The notes under the pieces are model-generated. The model did no database searches and was not told where the DNA came from. It saw nothing but the letters and a program-made list of their open reading frames with translations. Below are positions 15,830 through 24,234 of a stretch of DNA of 64,000 nt, one piece after another. The DNA comes from Cellulosimicrobium cellulans (GTDB lineage: Bacteria; Actinomycetota; Actinomycetes; Actinomycetales; Cellulomonadaceae): contig NZ_BJNZ01000013.1 of the NCBI RefSeq assembly GCF_006539945.1, positions 46,396 to 110,395 of the forward strand, written 5' to 3'. Positions within the stretch are counted from its first letter, which is position 1; every line of letters starts with the position of its first letter. Made by a program: the position numbers and the translations under genes.

Positions 15830-16801
15830 TCAGCGGTCGGGTGCGGGTGGGGTCGAGCGCGCGTAGCGCGCGGTCAGACGGCGAAGGTGTGCGACGAGCT
15901 CCGGTGGTCCGGTGACGTCGAAGTCCGCGTCGAGCAGTCCCAGGTACACGCCGAGCGTCTCCACGGTGTCGGCTCCGGTGTCCAGCACGCACGTCTGCTC
16001 GTCGATCCGTTCGACGACGCCCACCGCCGGGCTGATCCGCTCGCCCACCATCTCGGCGGGGGCGTGCACGGTGACCCGCGCCCGGTATCGCCAGGCGGCG
16101 GCGGAGACCCGGCTCGACACGTACGCCGCCACGTCGTCGGGCAGCTCGCGCGGGGCGAACCGCGGGCCGGTAGGGATGCGCGGCGCGATCCGGTCGACGC
16201 GGAAGGTCCGCCAGTCGTCCCGGTCCAGGTCCCACGCGAAGAGGTACCAGCGGCGGCCCCAGCTCACCAGCCGGTACGGCTCGACGGCGCGCACGGTGGC
16301 CGCGCCGGAGTGGTCCGCGTAGTCGAACCGGAGCCGCTCGCGGTCGCGGCAGACGGCGGCGAGCGCCGTCAGGACCTCCGTGTCGACGGTCGGGCCCGTG
16401 TCGTCGCGGGGCACGGGCACCGTATAGGTGTGCAGGGTGCTGACCCGCCGGCGCAGCCGCGAGGGCAGCACCTGCTCCAGCTTCGCCAGCGCCCGGAGCG
16501 ACGCCTCCTCGATCCCCGCGATGGCGCCGCCCGTCGCCGTACGGAGCCCGACGGTGATCGCGACCGCCTCGTCGTCGTCGAGCAGCAGCGGCGGCAGGAC
16601 CGCACCGGCGCCGAGACGGTAGCCGCCCACGTTCCCGCGAGTGGCCGTGACCGGATAGCCGAGGTCGCGCAGGCGCTGGACGTCGGCGCGCACGGTCCGC
16701 ACGCTCACCCCGAGCCGCTGGGCCAGCTCGGGACCTGCCCAGTCGCGCGGGAGCTGGAGGAGCGAGAGCAGGCGCAGGAGCCGCGCAGAGGTTTCCAGCA
16801 T
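15830..16801 (-). CDS. WYL-domain (YafY-type) transcriptional regulator
   Basis: 323 residues. HTH: LLSLLQLPRDWAGPELAQRLGVSVRTVRADVQRLRDLGYPV. The WYL domain follows with RLRFDYADHSG, RAVEPYRLVSWGRRWYLFAWD and RTFRVDRI, then the WCX region. These regulators bind nucleotides or other small ligands through WYL. It is divergent from the epoxide hydrolase gene and a perfect palindrome (16821-16843) sits between them, so it probably represses or activates that gene and itself. I chose the ATG at 16801 since upstream in-frame codons run through the palindrome. Confidence 0.9.
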   Translation of the reverse strand: MLETSARLLRLLSLLQLPRDWAGPELAQRLGVSVRTVRADVQRLRDLGYPVTATRGNVGGYRLGAGAVLPPLLLDDDEAVAITVGLRTATGGAIAGIEEASLRALAKLEQVLPSRLRRRVSTLHTYTVPVPRDDTGPTVDTEVLTALAAVCRDRERLRFDYADHSGAATVRAVEPYRLVSWGRRWYLFAWDLDRDDWRTFRVDRIAPRIPTGPRFAPRELPDDVAAYVSSRVSAAAWRYRARVTVHAPAEMVGERISPAVGVVERIDEQTCVLDTGADTVETLGVYLGLLDADFDVTGPPELVAHLRRLTARYARSTPPAPDR

Positions 16802-16820
16802 GGCCCAAGATTCCCACGCC

Positions 16821-16843
16821 ATGAGGAAGCGACTCTTCCTCAT
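16821..16843. promoter_or_regulatory. Palindromic operator between WYL regulator and epoxide hydrolase
   Basis: Arms ATGAGGAAG (16821-16829) and CTTCCTCAT (16835-16843) are perfect reverse complements with a 5-base spacer. The site lies in a 62-base divergent intergenic region, close to both starts. It is the obvious candidate for binding by the WYL regulator. Confidence 0.65.
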
Positions 16844-16863
16844 AGGTGAGCAGAGTGGGATCT

Positions 16864-17976
16864 ATGGACATCACCGAGTACCGCATCGACATTCCCCAGG
16901 CCGACCTCGACGACCTCGACCAGCGCCTCTCCCGCGTGCGCTGGACCAACGAGCTTCCCGACGGCGGCGCCGACTACGGCGTCTCGCTCGAGTACCTGCA
17001 GACCCTCGTCCGGCGCTGGCGCGAGGAGTACGACTGGCGCGCCTGGGAGGCGCGGCTCAACCGGTACCCGCAGTTCACCACGACCATCGACGGGCAGAAC
17101 GTGCACTTCATGCACGTCCGCTCCCCCGAGCCCGACGCGACCCCCCTGCTGCTGACGCACGGCTGGCCGACGACGGTCGTCGAGTACCTGGACGTGATCG
17201 ACCGCCTGAGCGACCCGCGGGCCCACGGCGGCGACCCGGCCGACGCGTTCCACCTGGTGATCCCGTCGGTGCCCGGATTCGGCTTCTCGGGTCACACCAC
17301 CGACCGGGGCTGGAGCCGGTACCGGATCGCGAAGGCGTGGGCCGAGCTGATGCACCGCCTCGGGTACGAGCGGTACGGCGCGCACGGCAACGACGGCGGC
17401 TCCCTCATCTCGCCGGAGGTCGGACGCTGCGACCCCGAGCACGTGCTCGGCGTGCACGTCACCCAGGTCTTCTCGTTCCCGTCCGGCGATCCCGCAGAGC
17501 TGGAGAACCTGTCGCCGGAGGACCAGAAGAACGTCGAGTTCCTGGCGTGGTGGCTGGAGAACGGCGGCGCGTACGACAAGCTGCAGTCGACCGCCCCGCA
17601 GACGCTGTCGCACGCGCTCGCGGACTCGCCGGTCGGACAGCTCGGCTGGAACGCGCAGCTGCTCGGCCCGAACCTCGACCCCGACTACGTGCTCACGAAC
17701 ACGACGATCTACTGGCTCACCAACACGGCGGCGTCGTCCGCGCGCCTCTACTACGAGGACTTCCACGCCACGGACAAGCCGACCGAGCCGACCACCGTGC
17801 CGCTGGGGCTGGCCAACTTCGCCTGGGACTTCCACTCGATCCGCGCGTTCGCCGAGCGGGACCACAAGAACATCGTGTCGTGGAACGTCTACGACACCGG
17901 TTCCCACTTCGCGGCGCACGACGCGCCCGACCTGCTGGTCGACGACATCCGCGGATTCTTCCGCAGCCTGCGCTGA
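16864..17976 (+). CDS. Epoxide hydrolase (alpha/beta-hydrolase, EHN domain)
   Basis: 370 residues. The N-terminal EHN helix region (residues 1-110, e.g. RLSRVRWTNELPD) is typical of microsomal-type epoxide hydrolases. The oxyanion motif HGWP is at 99-102, the nucleophilic aspartate is D177 in AHGNDGGS, and a late histidine lies in GSHFAAHDAP. The enzyme opens epoxides to diols, or in some bacterial relatives acts on other small electrophiles. It is a single-gene unit with a strong terminator, and likely controlled by the divergent WYL regulator. Substrate unknown. Confidence 0.92.
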   Translation: MDITEYRIDIPQADLDDLDQRLSRVRWTNELPDGGADYGVSLEYLQTLVRRWREEYDWRAWEARLNRYPQFTTTIDGQNVHFMHVRSPEPDATPLLLTHGWPTTVVEYLDVIDRLSDPRAHGGDPADAFHLVIPSVPGFGFSGHTTDRGWSRYRIAKAWAELMHRLGYERYGAHGNDGGSLISPEVGRCDPEHVLGVHVTQVFSFPSGDPAELENLSPEDQKNVEFLAWWLENGGAYDKLQSTAPQTLSHALADSPVGQLGWNAQLLGPNLDPDYVLTNTTIYWLTNTAASSARLYYEDFHATDKPTEPTTVPLGLANFAWDFHSIRAFAERDHKNIVSWNVYDTGSHFAAHDAPDLLVDDIRGFFRSLR

Positions 17977-17996
17977 GCGCAGGCCCGAACGCAGAA

Positions 17997-18026
17997 AGTC
18001 CCGGTCAGGTGATCCTGACCGGGACT
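17997..18026 (+). terminator. Terminator of the epoxide hydrolase gene
   Basis: Perfect 13-bp stem (17997-18009 with 18014-18026) and a TGAT loop, 20 bases past the stop codon. Typical GC-rich intrinsic terminator without a long U run. Confidence 0.8.
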
Positions 18027-18074
18027 CTCCGTCATGTGGGCTCCCGACTACCCGGGAACCCCACCACGTCACGT

Positions 18075-18156
18075 GCGCGAGGGGGGACTTGAACCCCCAC
18101 GCCCTTTCGGACACTGGCACCTGAAGCCAGCGCGTCTGCCATTCCGCCACTCGCGC
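18075..18156 (-). tRNA. tRNA-Leu (anticodon CAG)
   Basis: An 82-base cloverleaf on the minus strand. The acceptor GCGCGAG pairs with CTCGCGC, the anticodon loop is TTCAGGT with CAG, there is a long variable arm as in class II tRNAs, and the T-arm reads GGGGGTTCAAGTCCCCC. The CCA end is not encoded. Confidence 0.95.
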
Positions 18157-18481
18157 GTGCCGCAGAAGACTAGCACGACGCACGAGGACGCCTGGAACCG
18201 CGCGGCCGGACGTGACGGCGGCCACGCGCCGGTCGTCGCGCCCCGACGAGGTGCCCCGACGGCTGCGCGCCCGACGTTCACACCCTCCGCCCCGAAAGCG
18301 CCACATCCGTCCGGAGATCGTGCGACGAATCGGGCTGTCGTCGCAGACGTGATCGATACGATCTAGGTAGTCTGCCCGGGACGCAGGTGTGCACCAGAGG
18401 CCGCCGGGGGCAGGGCCGGGAGGCGCAGACGAGGACCGCGGCACGAGCCGCAGCACGAGCGAGCACGAGGGAGGAGGTGGC
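18157..18481 (+). other. Leader region of the FHA/kinase cluster
   Basis: 325 bases between the tRNA-Leu and fhaA, without a convincing gene. A possible promoter has CTGTCG near 18330 and TACGAT near 18356. A strong ribosome site (GGAGGAGG) precedes the fhaA ATG. The promoter guess is weak; the long leader suggests regulation of the whole operon from here. Confidence 0.35.
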
Positions 18482-19189
18482 ATGGGAGTCCTGGACCGCT
18501 TCGAGAAGGGCGTCGAGCGCGTGGTGAACAACGCGTTCGCCAAGGTCGGTCGCAGCGAGGTCAAGCCCGTCGAGCTCGCGAGCGCGCTGCGGCGCGAGGT
18601 CGACGACCGCGCCGCCGTCGTGGACCGCGAGCGCACGGTCGTGCCCAACGAGTTCACCATCGAGCTGTCGGTGGACGACTTCGGCCAGGTCGAGGGGTGG
18701 GGCGCGGAGACGCTCGCGGACGAGCTGGCGTCGAACGTCACGCAGTACGCGGCGTCGCAGCACTACGCCTTCGTCGGCCCGGTGAGCGTGAGCTTCGAGC
18801 AGAACGACACGCTCGACGTCGGCCGCTTCCAGCTCCGCTCGGCCAGCGTGCGCGGCAACGTGGCGCCCGCGACGTCGGCGTCCCCGAGCACCCGGCACCC
18901 GCTCGTCGACATCGACGGGCAGCGCTACCTGCTCACGGGCCCGGTCACGGTCATCGGCCGCGGCTCGGAGGCCGACATCGTCGTCGACGACCCGGGCGTC
19001 TCGCGCCGCCACCTGGAGATCCGCGTGACGCCGGAGGGCGTCATCGCGACGGACCTCGGCTCGACCAACGGCCTGTTCGTCGAGGGCCACCAGGTGCCGG
19101 CCGCGACGCTGCTGGACGGCAACTCCCTGACGATCGGCCGTACCCGCATCATGTTCTGGACCGGCGCGTCCGACAACGAGGAGTGGTGA
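18482..19189 (+). CDS. fhaA: FhaA-type protein (DUF3662 + FHA domain)
   Basis: 235 residues. The N-terminal DUF3662 part (MGVLDRFEKGVERVVNNAFA, about 1-125) is joined by a short linker to an FHA domain (about 145-230) with phosphothreonine-binding motifs GRGSEADIV, SRRH and STNG. In mycobacteria FhaA binds phosphorylated MviN/MurJ and the kinases and restrains peptidoglycan precursor export. It is the first gene of the conserved operon fhaA-fhaB-pstP-rodA-pbpA-pknA-pknB. The linker is much shorter than in the mycobacterial protein, so the C-terminal FHA is close to DUF3662. Confidence 0.95.
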   Translation: MGVLDRFEKGVERVVNNAFAKVGRSEVKPVELASALRREVDDRAAVVDRERTVVPNEFTIELSVDDFGQVEGWGAETLADELASNVTQYAASQHYAFVGPVSVSFEQNDTLDVGRFQLRSASVRGNVAPATSASPSTRHPLVDIDGQRYLLTGPVTVIGRGSEADIVVDDPGVSRRHLEIRVTPEGVIATDLGSTNGLFVEGHQVPAATLLDGNSLTIGRTRIMFWTGASDNEEW

Positions 19190-19199
19190 TCCGGCCCGC

Positions 19200-19703
19200 A
19201 TGACCGACCTCACGTTCACCCTGCTGCGGCTGGGCTACCTGGTGCTGCTCTGGGTGTTCGTGCTCTCCGCGATCGGGGTGCTGCGTCGGGACCTGTACGG
19301 CACCAAGATCACGCCCCGCCGAGGCCGCAAGGGCGCCGCGCCGGCCGCGCGCCCGACGTCGGGCCCGACCCCTGCCGCGGCGCCGGAGCCCGCGCGCCCC
19401 GCCGCGCCGGCGGGAGCGTCCCGGCTCGTCGTCACCGCCGGCCCGCTGACGGGCACGACGATCCCCCTCACGACGTCGTCGATCCTCATCGGTCGGGCGC
19501 CGAGCTGCACGCTCGTGCTCGACGACGACTACTCCTCGTCGCGCCACGCGCGCATCTTCCCGCAGCACGGGTCCTGGTTCGTCGAGGACCTCGGCTCCAC
19601 CAACGGCACCTACGTCGAGGACCAGCGCATCGCCCAGGTGACGCCGCTGGGTCCGGGCACGCGGGTGCGGATCGGTCAGTCCGTCGTCGAGCTGCAGAGG
19701 TAG
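19200..19703 (+). CDS. fhaB: FhaB/FipA-type membrane-anchored FHA protein
   Basis: 167 residues. One transmembrane helix at about 5-27 (LLRLGYLVLLWVFVLSAIGVL), a Pro/Ala-rich linker and a C-terminal FHA domain (about 78-165) with GRAPSC, SSRH and STNGTYV. In relatives it links phosphorylated division proteins to the cell-wall machinery. It is ten bases behind fhaA and six before pstP, clearly one operon. The threonine-rich patch before the FHA domain could be a kinase target; that is inference. Confidence 0.95.
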   Translation: MTDLTFTLLRLGYLVLLWVFVLSAIGVLRRDLYGTKITPRRGRKGAAPAARPTSGPTPAAAPEPARPAAPAGASRLVVTAGPLTGTTIPLTTSSILIGRAPSCTLVLDDDYSSSRHARIFPQHGSWFVEDLGSTNGTYVEDQRIAQVTPLGPGTRVRIGQSVVELQR

Positions 19704-19709
19704 CCCGCA

Positions 19710-21125
19710 GTGAACATCGCCCTGCGCTACGCCGCGCGCTCCGACGTCGGGCTCGTGCGCTCCAACAACCAGGACTCCGGCTACGCGGGCCCGCACTTGC
19801 TGGTCGTCGCCGACGGCATGGGCGGGCACGCGGGGGGCGACGTCGCGTCGTCGATCGCCATCGCCGCGCTGGCGCCGCTCGACGGCGAGTCGCACGGCCC
19901 GGACGACGCGCTCGCCGAGCTCGAGCGCTCGATCGACCACGCGCGCCAGGACCTCGTGGACCGCAGCGTGACCGACCCCGATCTCGTCGGCATGGGCACG
20001 ACCGTCACCGCGATCCTGCGGGCGGGCAACAAGCTCGCGATGGCGCACCTCGGCGACTCGCGCGCCTACCTGCTGCGCGACGGCGAGCTCACCCAGGTCA
20101 CGACCGACCACACGTTCGTGCAGCACCTCGTGGACACGGGCCGCATCTCGCCCGACGAGGCGGAGACCCACCCGCAGCGCAACGTCGTCATGCGCGTGCT
20201 CGGCGACTTCGACATCGACCTCACGCCGGACATGTCGGTGCGCGAGGCGAAGCCGGGCGATCGCTGGCTCCTGTGCTCCGACGGCCTCTCGGGCTTCGTC
20301 AGCCCGGAGACGATCGCCCAGACGCTCGCGGACACCCCCGACGTCGACGAGTGCGCCGACCACCTGCTCCAGCTCGCGCTGCGCGCCGGCAGCACCGACA
20401 ACGTGACCGTCGTGGTCGCGGACGTCCTGGACCTCGACGTCCTGCCCGACGGCGCGGCGCCCGGCACCGGGGCGCAGATCGTCGGGTCCGCGGCGATCGA
20501 CCGCGACGCCCCGACGTCGGCCGTGGACGGCCCCGCCGCGCGGGCGGCAGCCCTCATGGCCAGCGCGAACGCCCCCGCCGCGACCGAGGAGCCCTCCGCG
20601 GACGGCGCGCCCGAGGGCACGGAGGGCGAGGCGTCCGCGAGCGACGTCGCGGAGGAGGGCGAGGGCGACGTGCGGCCCGGCCGTGCGCCGCGCCGCTGGA
20701 TCACCGTCGTCGCGATCCTCCTCGTCGTCGCCGGCCTGGGCGTGGCCGGCTGGGCGGGGTACCGCTGGACGCAGACGCAGTACTACGTCGGGGTCGCCGA
20801 CGGCCAGGTGGCCGTGTTCCGCGGCATCCCGGAGAACGCGGGCCCGGTGACGCTGTCGACGCCGATCGAGCTCACCGGGACGCGCGTCGCGGACCTGCCG
20901 GGCTACGTCGTCGACCGCCTGGAGACCACGATCCCCGCGGAGTCGCTCGAGGACGCCCGTGCGCGCGCGGAGCGCCTCGTCGCCGAGGCCGCGGAGGAGC
21001 CCACCGACGCGCCGACGACCGACGACACCACGGAGACGCCCACCGAGGGGGCGACCGAGACCCCGGAGGCCGGGGCGCCCGACGTGACCCCGGCACCCAC
21101 CGACGGCGCCGGCTCGGGGGCCTGA
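19710..21125 (+). CDS. pstP: PP2C-family Ser/Thr protein phosphatase
   Basis: 471 residues, GTG start. Catalytic domain about 1-240 with the metal-binding motifs RSNNQD, VADGMGGHAGG, GTTVTAIL, HLGDSRAYLLRDG and GSTDNVTVVV. An acidic Ala/Glu-rich juxtamembrane stretch leads to one membrane helix (about 330-350, WITVVAILLVVAGLGVAGWAGY). An extracellular part of about 120 residues follows, ending in a Thr/Glu/Pro-rich tail. It reverses phosphorylation by PknA and PknB encoded in the same operon. The stop overlaps the next ATG (TGATG). Confidence 0.95.
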   Translation: MNIALRYAARSDVGLVRSNNQDSGYAGPHLLVVADGMGGHAGGDVASSIAIAALAPLDGESHGPDDALAELERSIDHARQDLVDRSVTDPDLVGMGTTVTAILRAGNKLAMAHLGDSRAYLLRDGELTQVTTDHTFVQHLVDTGRISPDEAETHPQRNVVMRVLGDFDIDLTPDMSVREAKPGDRWLLCSDGLSGFVSPETIAQTLADTPDVDECADHLLQLALRAGSTDNVTVVVADVLDLDVLPDGAAPGTGAQIVGSAAIDRDAPTSAVDGPAARAAALMASANAPAATEEPSADGAPEGTEGEASASDVAEEGEGDVRPGRAPRRWITVVAILLVVAGLGVAGWAGYRWTQTQYYVGVADGQVAVFRGIPENAGPVTLSTPIELTGTRVADLPGYVVDRLETTIPAESLEDARARAERLVAEAAEEPTDAPTTDDTTETPTEGATETPEAGAPDVTPAPTDGAGSGA

Positions 21126-22771
21126 TGGCCACGGTGGAGACCACCGAGGTGCGCCCCGGCCGGGGCGCGGAGCTCGGTCTGCTCGTCCTCGCGCTCGCGC
21201 TGGGCATCGGGGCGTACGCGCTCGTGGGCCTGCAGCTCACGGGCGAGCTCCCGGGTCGCTTCTACGTCTACAGCATCGGCACCGTGGTGCTCGCGGGCGC
21301 CGCGCACCTGCTGCTGCGCTTCAAGGCGCCGTACGCGGACCCGGTGATCCTGCCGATCGCGGTCGCGCTCAACGGCATCGGCCTCGCGATGATCTTCCGC
21401 CTCGACCTCGGCTCGCAGGTCACGGGCGGCACCCAGGACCTCGCGCCGCGCCAGCTCCAGTGGACCGCGCTCGGCATCCTCTGCGCGTTCGCGGTGATCT
21501 GGTTCCTGCGCGACCACCGGACCCTGCGTCGCTACACGTACACCGCGATGATCGCGGGCATCGTGCTCGTCGCGCTGCCGCTCGTCCCGGGCCTGGGGAC
21601 GCGCATCAACGGCGCGCAGATCTGGATCAACGTCTTCGGCTTCTCGCTCCAGCCCGCCGAGTTCGCGAAGATCGCGTTCGCGATCTTCTTCGCCGGCTAC
21701 CTCGTGACGAACCGCGACACGCTCGCGCTCGCCGGGCCCAAGGTGCTCGGGCTCCAGCTCCCGCGCCTGCGCGACCTCGGGCCGATCATCATCGTCTGGC
21801 TGGTCTCGCTCGCGATCCTCGTGTTCGAGCGCGACCTCGGCACGTCGCTCCTCTTCTTCGGGCTGTTCGTCGCGATGCTCTACATCGCGACCGAGCGCGT
21901 GAGCTGGGTCGTCATCGGTCTGCTCCTCATCGCGGTCGGCGCGGTCCTCGCGGCGTCGACGTTCGGTCACGTGCAGGCGCGCGTCGACGTGTGGCTCCAC
22001 CCGTTCGACCCCGAGATCTTCGGCCGCAGCCCCGGCGGCTCCGGCCAGCTCGTGGGCGGCCTGTTCTCGCTCGGCAACGGCGGCCTGTTCGGCACCGGCT
22101 GGGGTGCCGGCTACCCGCGGACGGTCCCGTACGCGTTCTCCGACTTCATCTACGCGTCGCTCGGCGAGGAGCTCGGACTCACGGGCCTGATCGGCATCCT
22201 GCTCGCCTACCTCATCCTCGTGGAGCGCGGCCTGCGCACCGCGATCGGGGTGCGCGACGGGTTCGGCAAGCTCCTCGCGGGCGGGCTCGCGTTCGTCATG
22301 GCGTGGCAGCTCTTCGTCGTGGTCGGCGGGATCACCCGGATCATCCCGCTCACGGGCCTCACCATGCCGTTCGTCGCCCAGGGCGGGTCGTCGCTCCTCG
22401 CGAACTGGCTGGTCGTGGGCCTGCTGCTGCGCATCTCCGACGACGCGCGCCGGCCCTCGTCCCTGCCCGTGCGCGGGCAGGTGGCGCCCGGCGGGGCGCG
22501 CACGCGCCCCGACTCCGACCCGGTCGAGGTCGTCGGCAGCGGAGCCCCCGCCGTCGGCGCGCGGCCCGACGACGCACCCACCACGGTCGGTGCACCCATC
22601 ACCACAGGCCCGGCCACGGGCCCGACGCGCGCGACGACGGGCGTGCAGCCCGCCGTCGGGCAGACGGGCGAGGCCTCCGCCCACCCCGACGAGCTCCGCA
22701 CGGAGGTCGTGCGACGCCCCGGTCCCGACGGCACCCACCCCGAGACCGACCCCTGGGGAGGATCCCGGTGA
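21125..22771 (+). CDS. rodA: SEDS-family peptidoglycan glycosyltransferase (RodA/FtsW type)
   Basis: 548 residues with about ten to twelve membrane helices. SEDS signatures: RINGAQIWINVFGFSLQPAEFAKIAFAIFFA and, late, GLTMPFVAQGGSSLLANWLVVGLLL. It polymerises lipid II, working with the class B PBP encoded next. A soluble C-terminal tail of about 105 residues, rich in Pro/Gly/Thr, follows the last helix and is a plausible kinase target. Position between pstP and pbpA marks it as the RodA homologue rather than the division FtsW. It overlaps pbpA by GTGA. Confidence 0.93.
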   Translation: MATVETTEVRPGRGAELGLLVLALALGIGAYALVGLQLTGELPGRFYVYSIGTVVLAGAAHLLLRFKAPYADPVILPIAVALNGIGLAMIFRLDLGSQVTGGTQDLAPRQLQWTALGILCAFAVIWFLRDHRTLRRYTYTAMIAGIVLVALPLVPGLGTRINGAQIWINVFGFSLQPAEFAKIAFAIFFAGYLVTNRDTLALAGPKVLGLQLPRLRDLGPIIIVWLVSLAILVFERDLGTSLLFFGLFVAMLYIATERVSWVVIGLLLIAVGAVLAASTFGHVQARVDVWLHPFDPEIFGRSPGGSGQLVGGLFSLGNGGLFGTGWGAGYPRTVPYAFSDFIYASLGEELGLTGLIGILLAYLILVERGLRTAIGVRDGFGKLLAGGLAFVMAWQLFVVVGGITRIIPLTGLTMPFVAQGGSSLLANWLVVGLLLRISDDARRPSSLPVRGQVAPGGARTRPDSDPVEVVGSGAPAVGARPDDAPTTVGAPITTGPATGPTRATTGVQPAVGQTGEASAHPDELRTEVVRRPGPDGTHPETDPWGGSR

Positions 22772-24234
22772 ACGTCCCCCTGCGTCGCGTCGCGACGGTC
22801 GTCCTCGTCATGTTCCTCGCGCTCATGGTGTCGACGACGTACATCCAGTTCGTCCAGGCGGACTCGCTCAACAACGACTCGCGCAACGCCCGCACCATCT
22901 ACCGCGAGTACAACAAGTTCCGCGGCCCGATCGTCGTCGCGGGCGACGCGATCGCGTCCTCGACCCCGGTGGACGACGCGTTCGGCTTCCAGCGCCAGTA
23001 CGCGAACGGCCCGCTCTACGCGCCCGTCTCCGGGTTCCTCTCGCTCACCAACGGGCGCACGGAGATCGAGGACAAGGAGAACGACTACCTCAACGGCGAG
23101 GCGAGCTCGCTGTGGCTCGACCGCCTCAGCGCGCTGTTCACCGGCAAGCAGCCCCAGGGCGCGTCCGTCGAGCTGACGATCAACCCGGCGGCGCAGCAGG
23201 CCGCCTGGGACGCCCTGGGCGACCAGCGCGGCGCCGTCGTGGCGATCGAGCCGAAGACCGGCCGCGTCCTCGCGCTCGTGTCCAAGCCGAGCTACGACCC
23301 CAACGAGCTCGCGACGCACGACACCGCCCTCGCGCGCGAGCGCTACCAGGAGCTGCTCAACGCCGACGGCAACCCGATGTCGAACCGGGCCATCCGCGGC
23401 AACACGTACCCGCCCGGCTCGACGTTCAAGATCGTCACCTCGGCCGCGGCGCTCGAGAGCGGGCAGTACACGTCCGAGACCGTGATCCCGGCACCGGACG
23501 AGCTCCCGTACCCGCAGTCGACGCAGACGATGAAGAACTTCGGCGGGTCGCGCTGCTCGCCGACGGGCGAGATGACGCTCGCGGACGCGCTCCGCATCTC
23601 CTGCAACACCGCGTTCGGCGACCTGGCCATGACGCTCGGCGAGGACGCGATGCGGGACCAGGCCGAGGACTTCGGCTTCGACGCCCCGCTCGAGATCCCG
23701 ATGGACGTCACGCCCAGCCAGTTCCCCGCCGAGGGCACCCCGGGCGCGGACGCGGCCGGGATCGCGCGCGCGGGCATCGGGCAGGGCGAGGTCAAGGTCA
23801 CGCCGCTCCAGATGGCGATGGTCGCCGCCGCGATCGCGAACGACGGCGTGCAGATGGCCCCGTACACGGTCGAGACCATCCGCAACCCCGACCTCGACGT
23901 CGTCCGTCAGTCCGAGCCGCGCCGCCTGCGCACCTCGGTGTCGCCGTCGACGGCCGACCAGCTCACGCAGATGATGCGGGGCGTCGTCGAGAACGGCTCC
24001 GGGAAGGCGGCGCAGATCCCGGGCGTGCAGGTCGCCGGGAAGACCGGGACCGCCGAGACGGGCGGCGAGGCCGCACCGCACGCGTGGTTCACGAGCTTCG
24101 CGCCCGCGGACGACCCGCAGGTCGCGGTCGCGGTCATCGTCGAGAACGGCGGCTCGATGGGCAGCGAGGCGACGGGCGGTGCGATCGCCGCGCCGATCGC
24201 GCGTGCGGTCATGGAGGCGGTGTTGAACGGATGA
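22768..24234 (+). CDS. pbpA: Class B penicillin-binding protein (transpeptidase)
   Basis: 488 residues, GTG start behind GGGGAGGATCCC. Single N-terminal membrane helix (VVLVMFLALMVSTTYIQF), a dimerisation/pedestal region, and a transpeptidase domain with S-T-F-K in PPGSTFKIVTS, S-C-N in ISCNTAFGD and K-T-G in AGKTGTAE. It cross-links peptidoglycan outside the membrane in partnership with the upstream SEDS protein. In mycobacteria the PbpA of this operon is regulated by PknB. Overlaps pknA by ATGA. Confidence 0.95.
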   Translation: MNVPLRRVATVVLVMFLALMVSTTYIQFVQADSLNNDSRNARTIYREYNKFRGPIVVAGDAIASSTPVDDAFGFQRQYANGPLYAPVSGFLSLTNGRTEIEDKENDYLNGEASSLWLDRLSALFTGKQPQGASVELTINPAAQQAAWDALGDQRGAVVAIEPKTGRVLALVSKPSYDPNELATHDTALARERYQELLNADGNPMSNRAIRGNTYPPGSTFKIVTSAAALESGQYTSETVIPAPDELPYPQSTQTMKNFGGSRCSPTGEMTLADALRISCNTAFGDLAMTLGEDAMRDQAEDFGFDAPLEIPMDVTPSQFPAEGTPGADAAGIARAGIGQGEVKVTPLQMAMVAAAIANDGVQMAPYTVETIRNPDLDVVRQSEPRRLRTSVSPSTADQLTQMMRGVVENGSGKAAQIPGVQVAGKTGTAETGGEAAPHAWFTSFAPADDPQVAVAVIVENGGSMGSEATGGAIAAPIARAVMEAVLNG

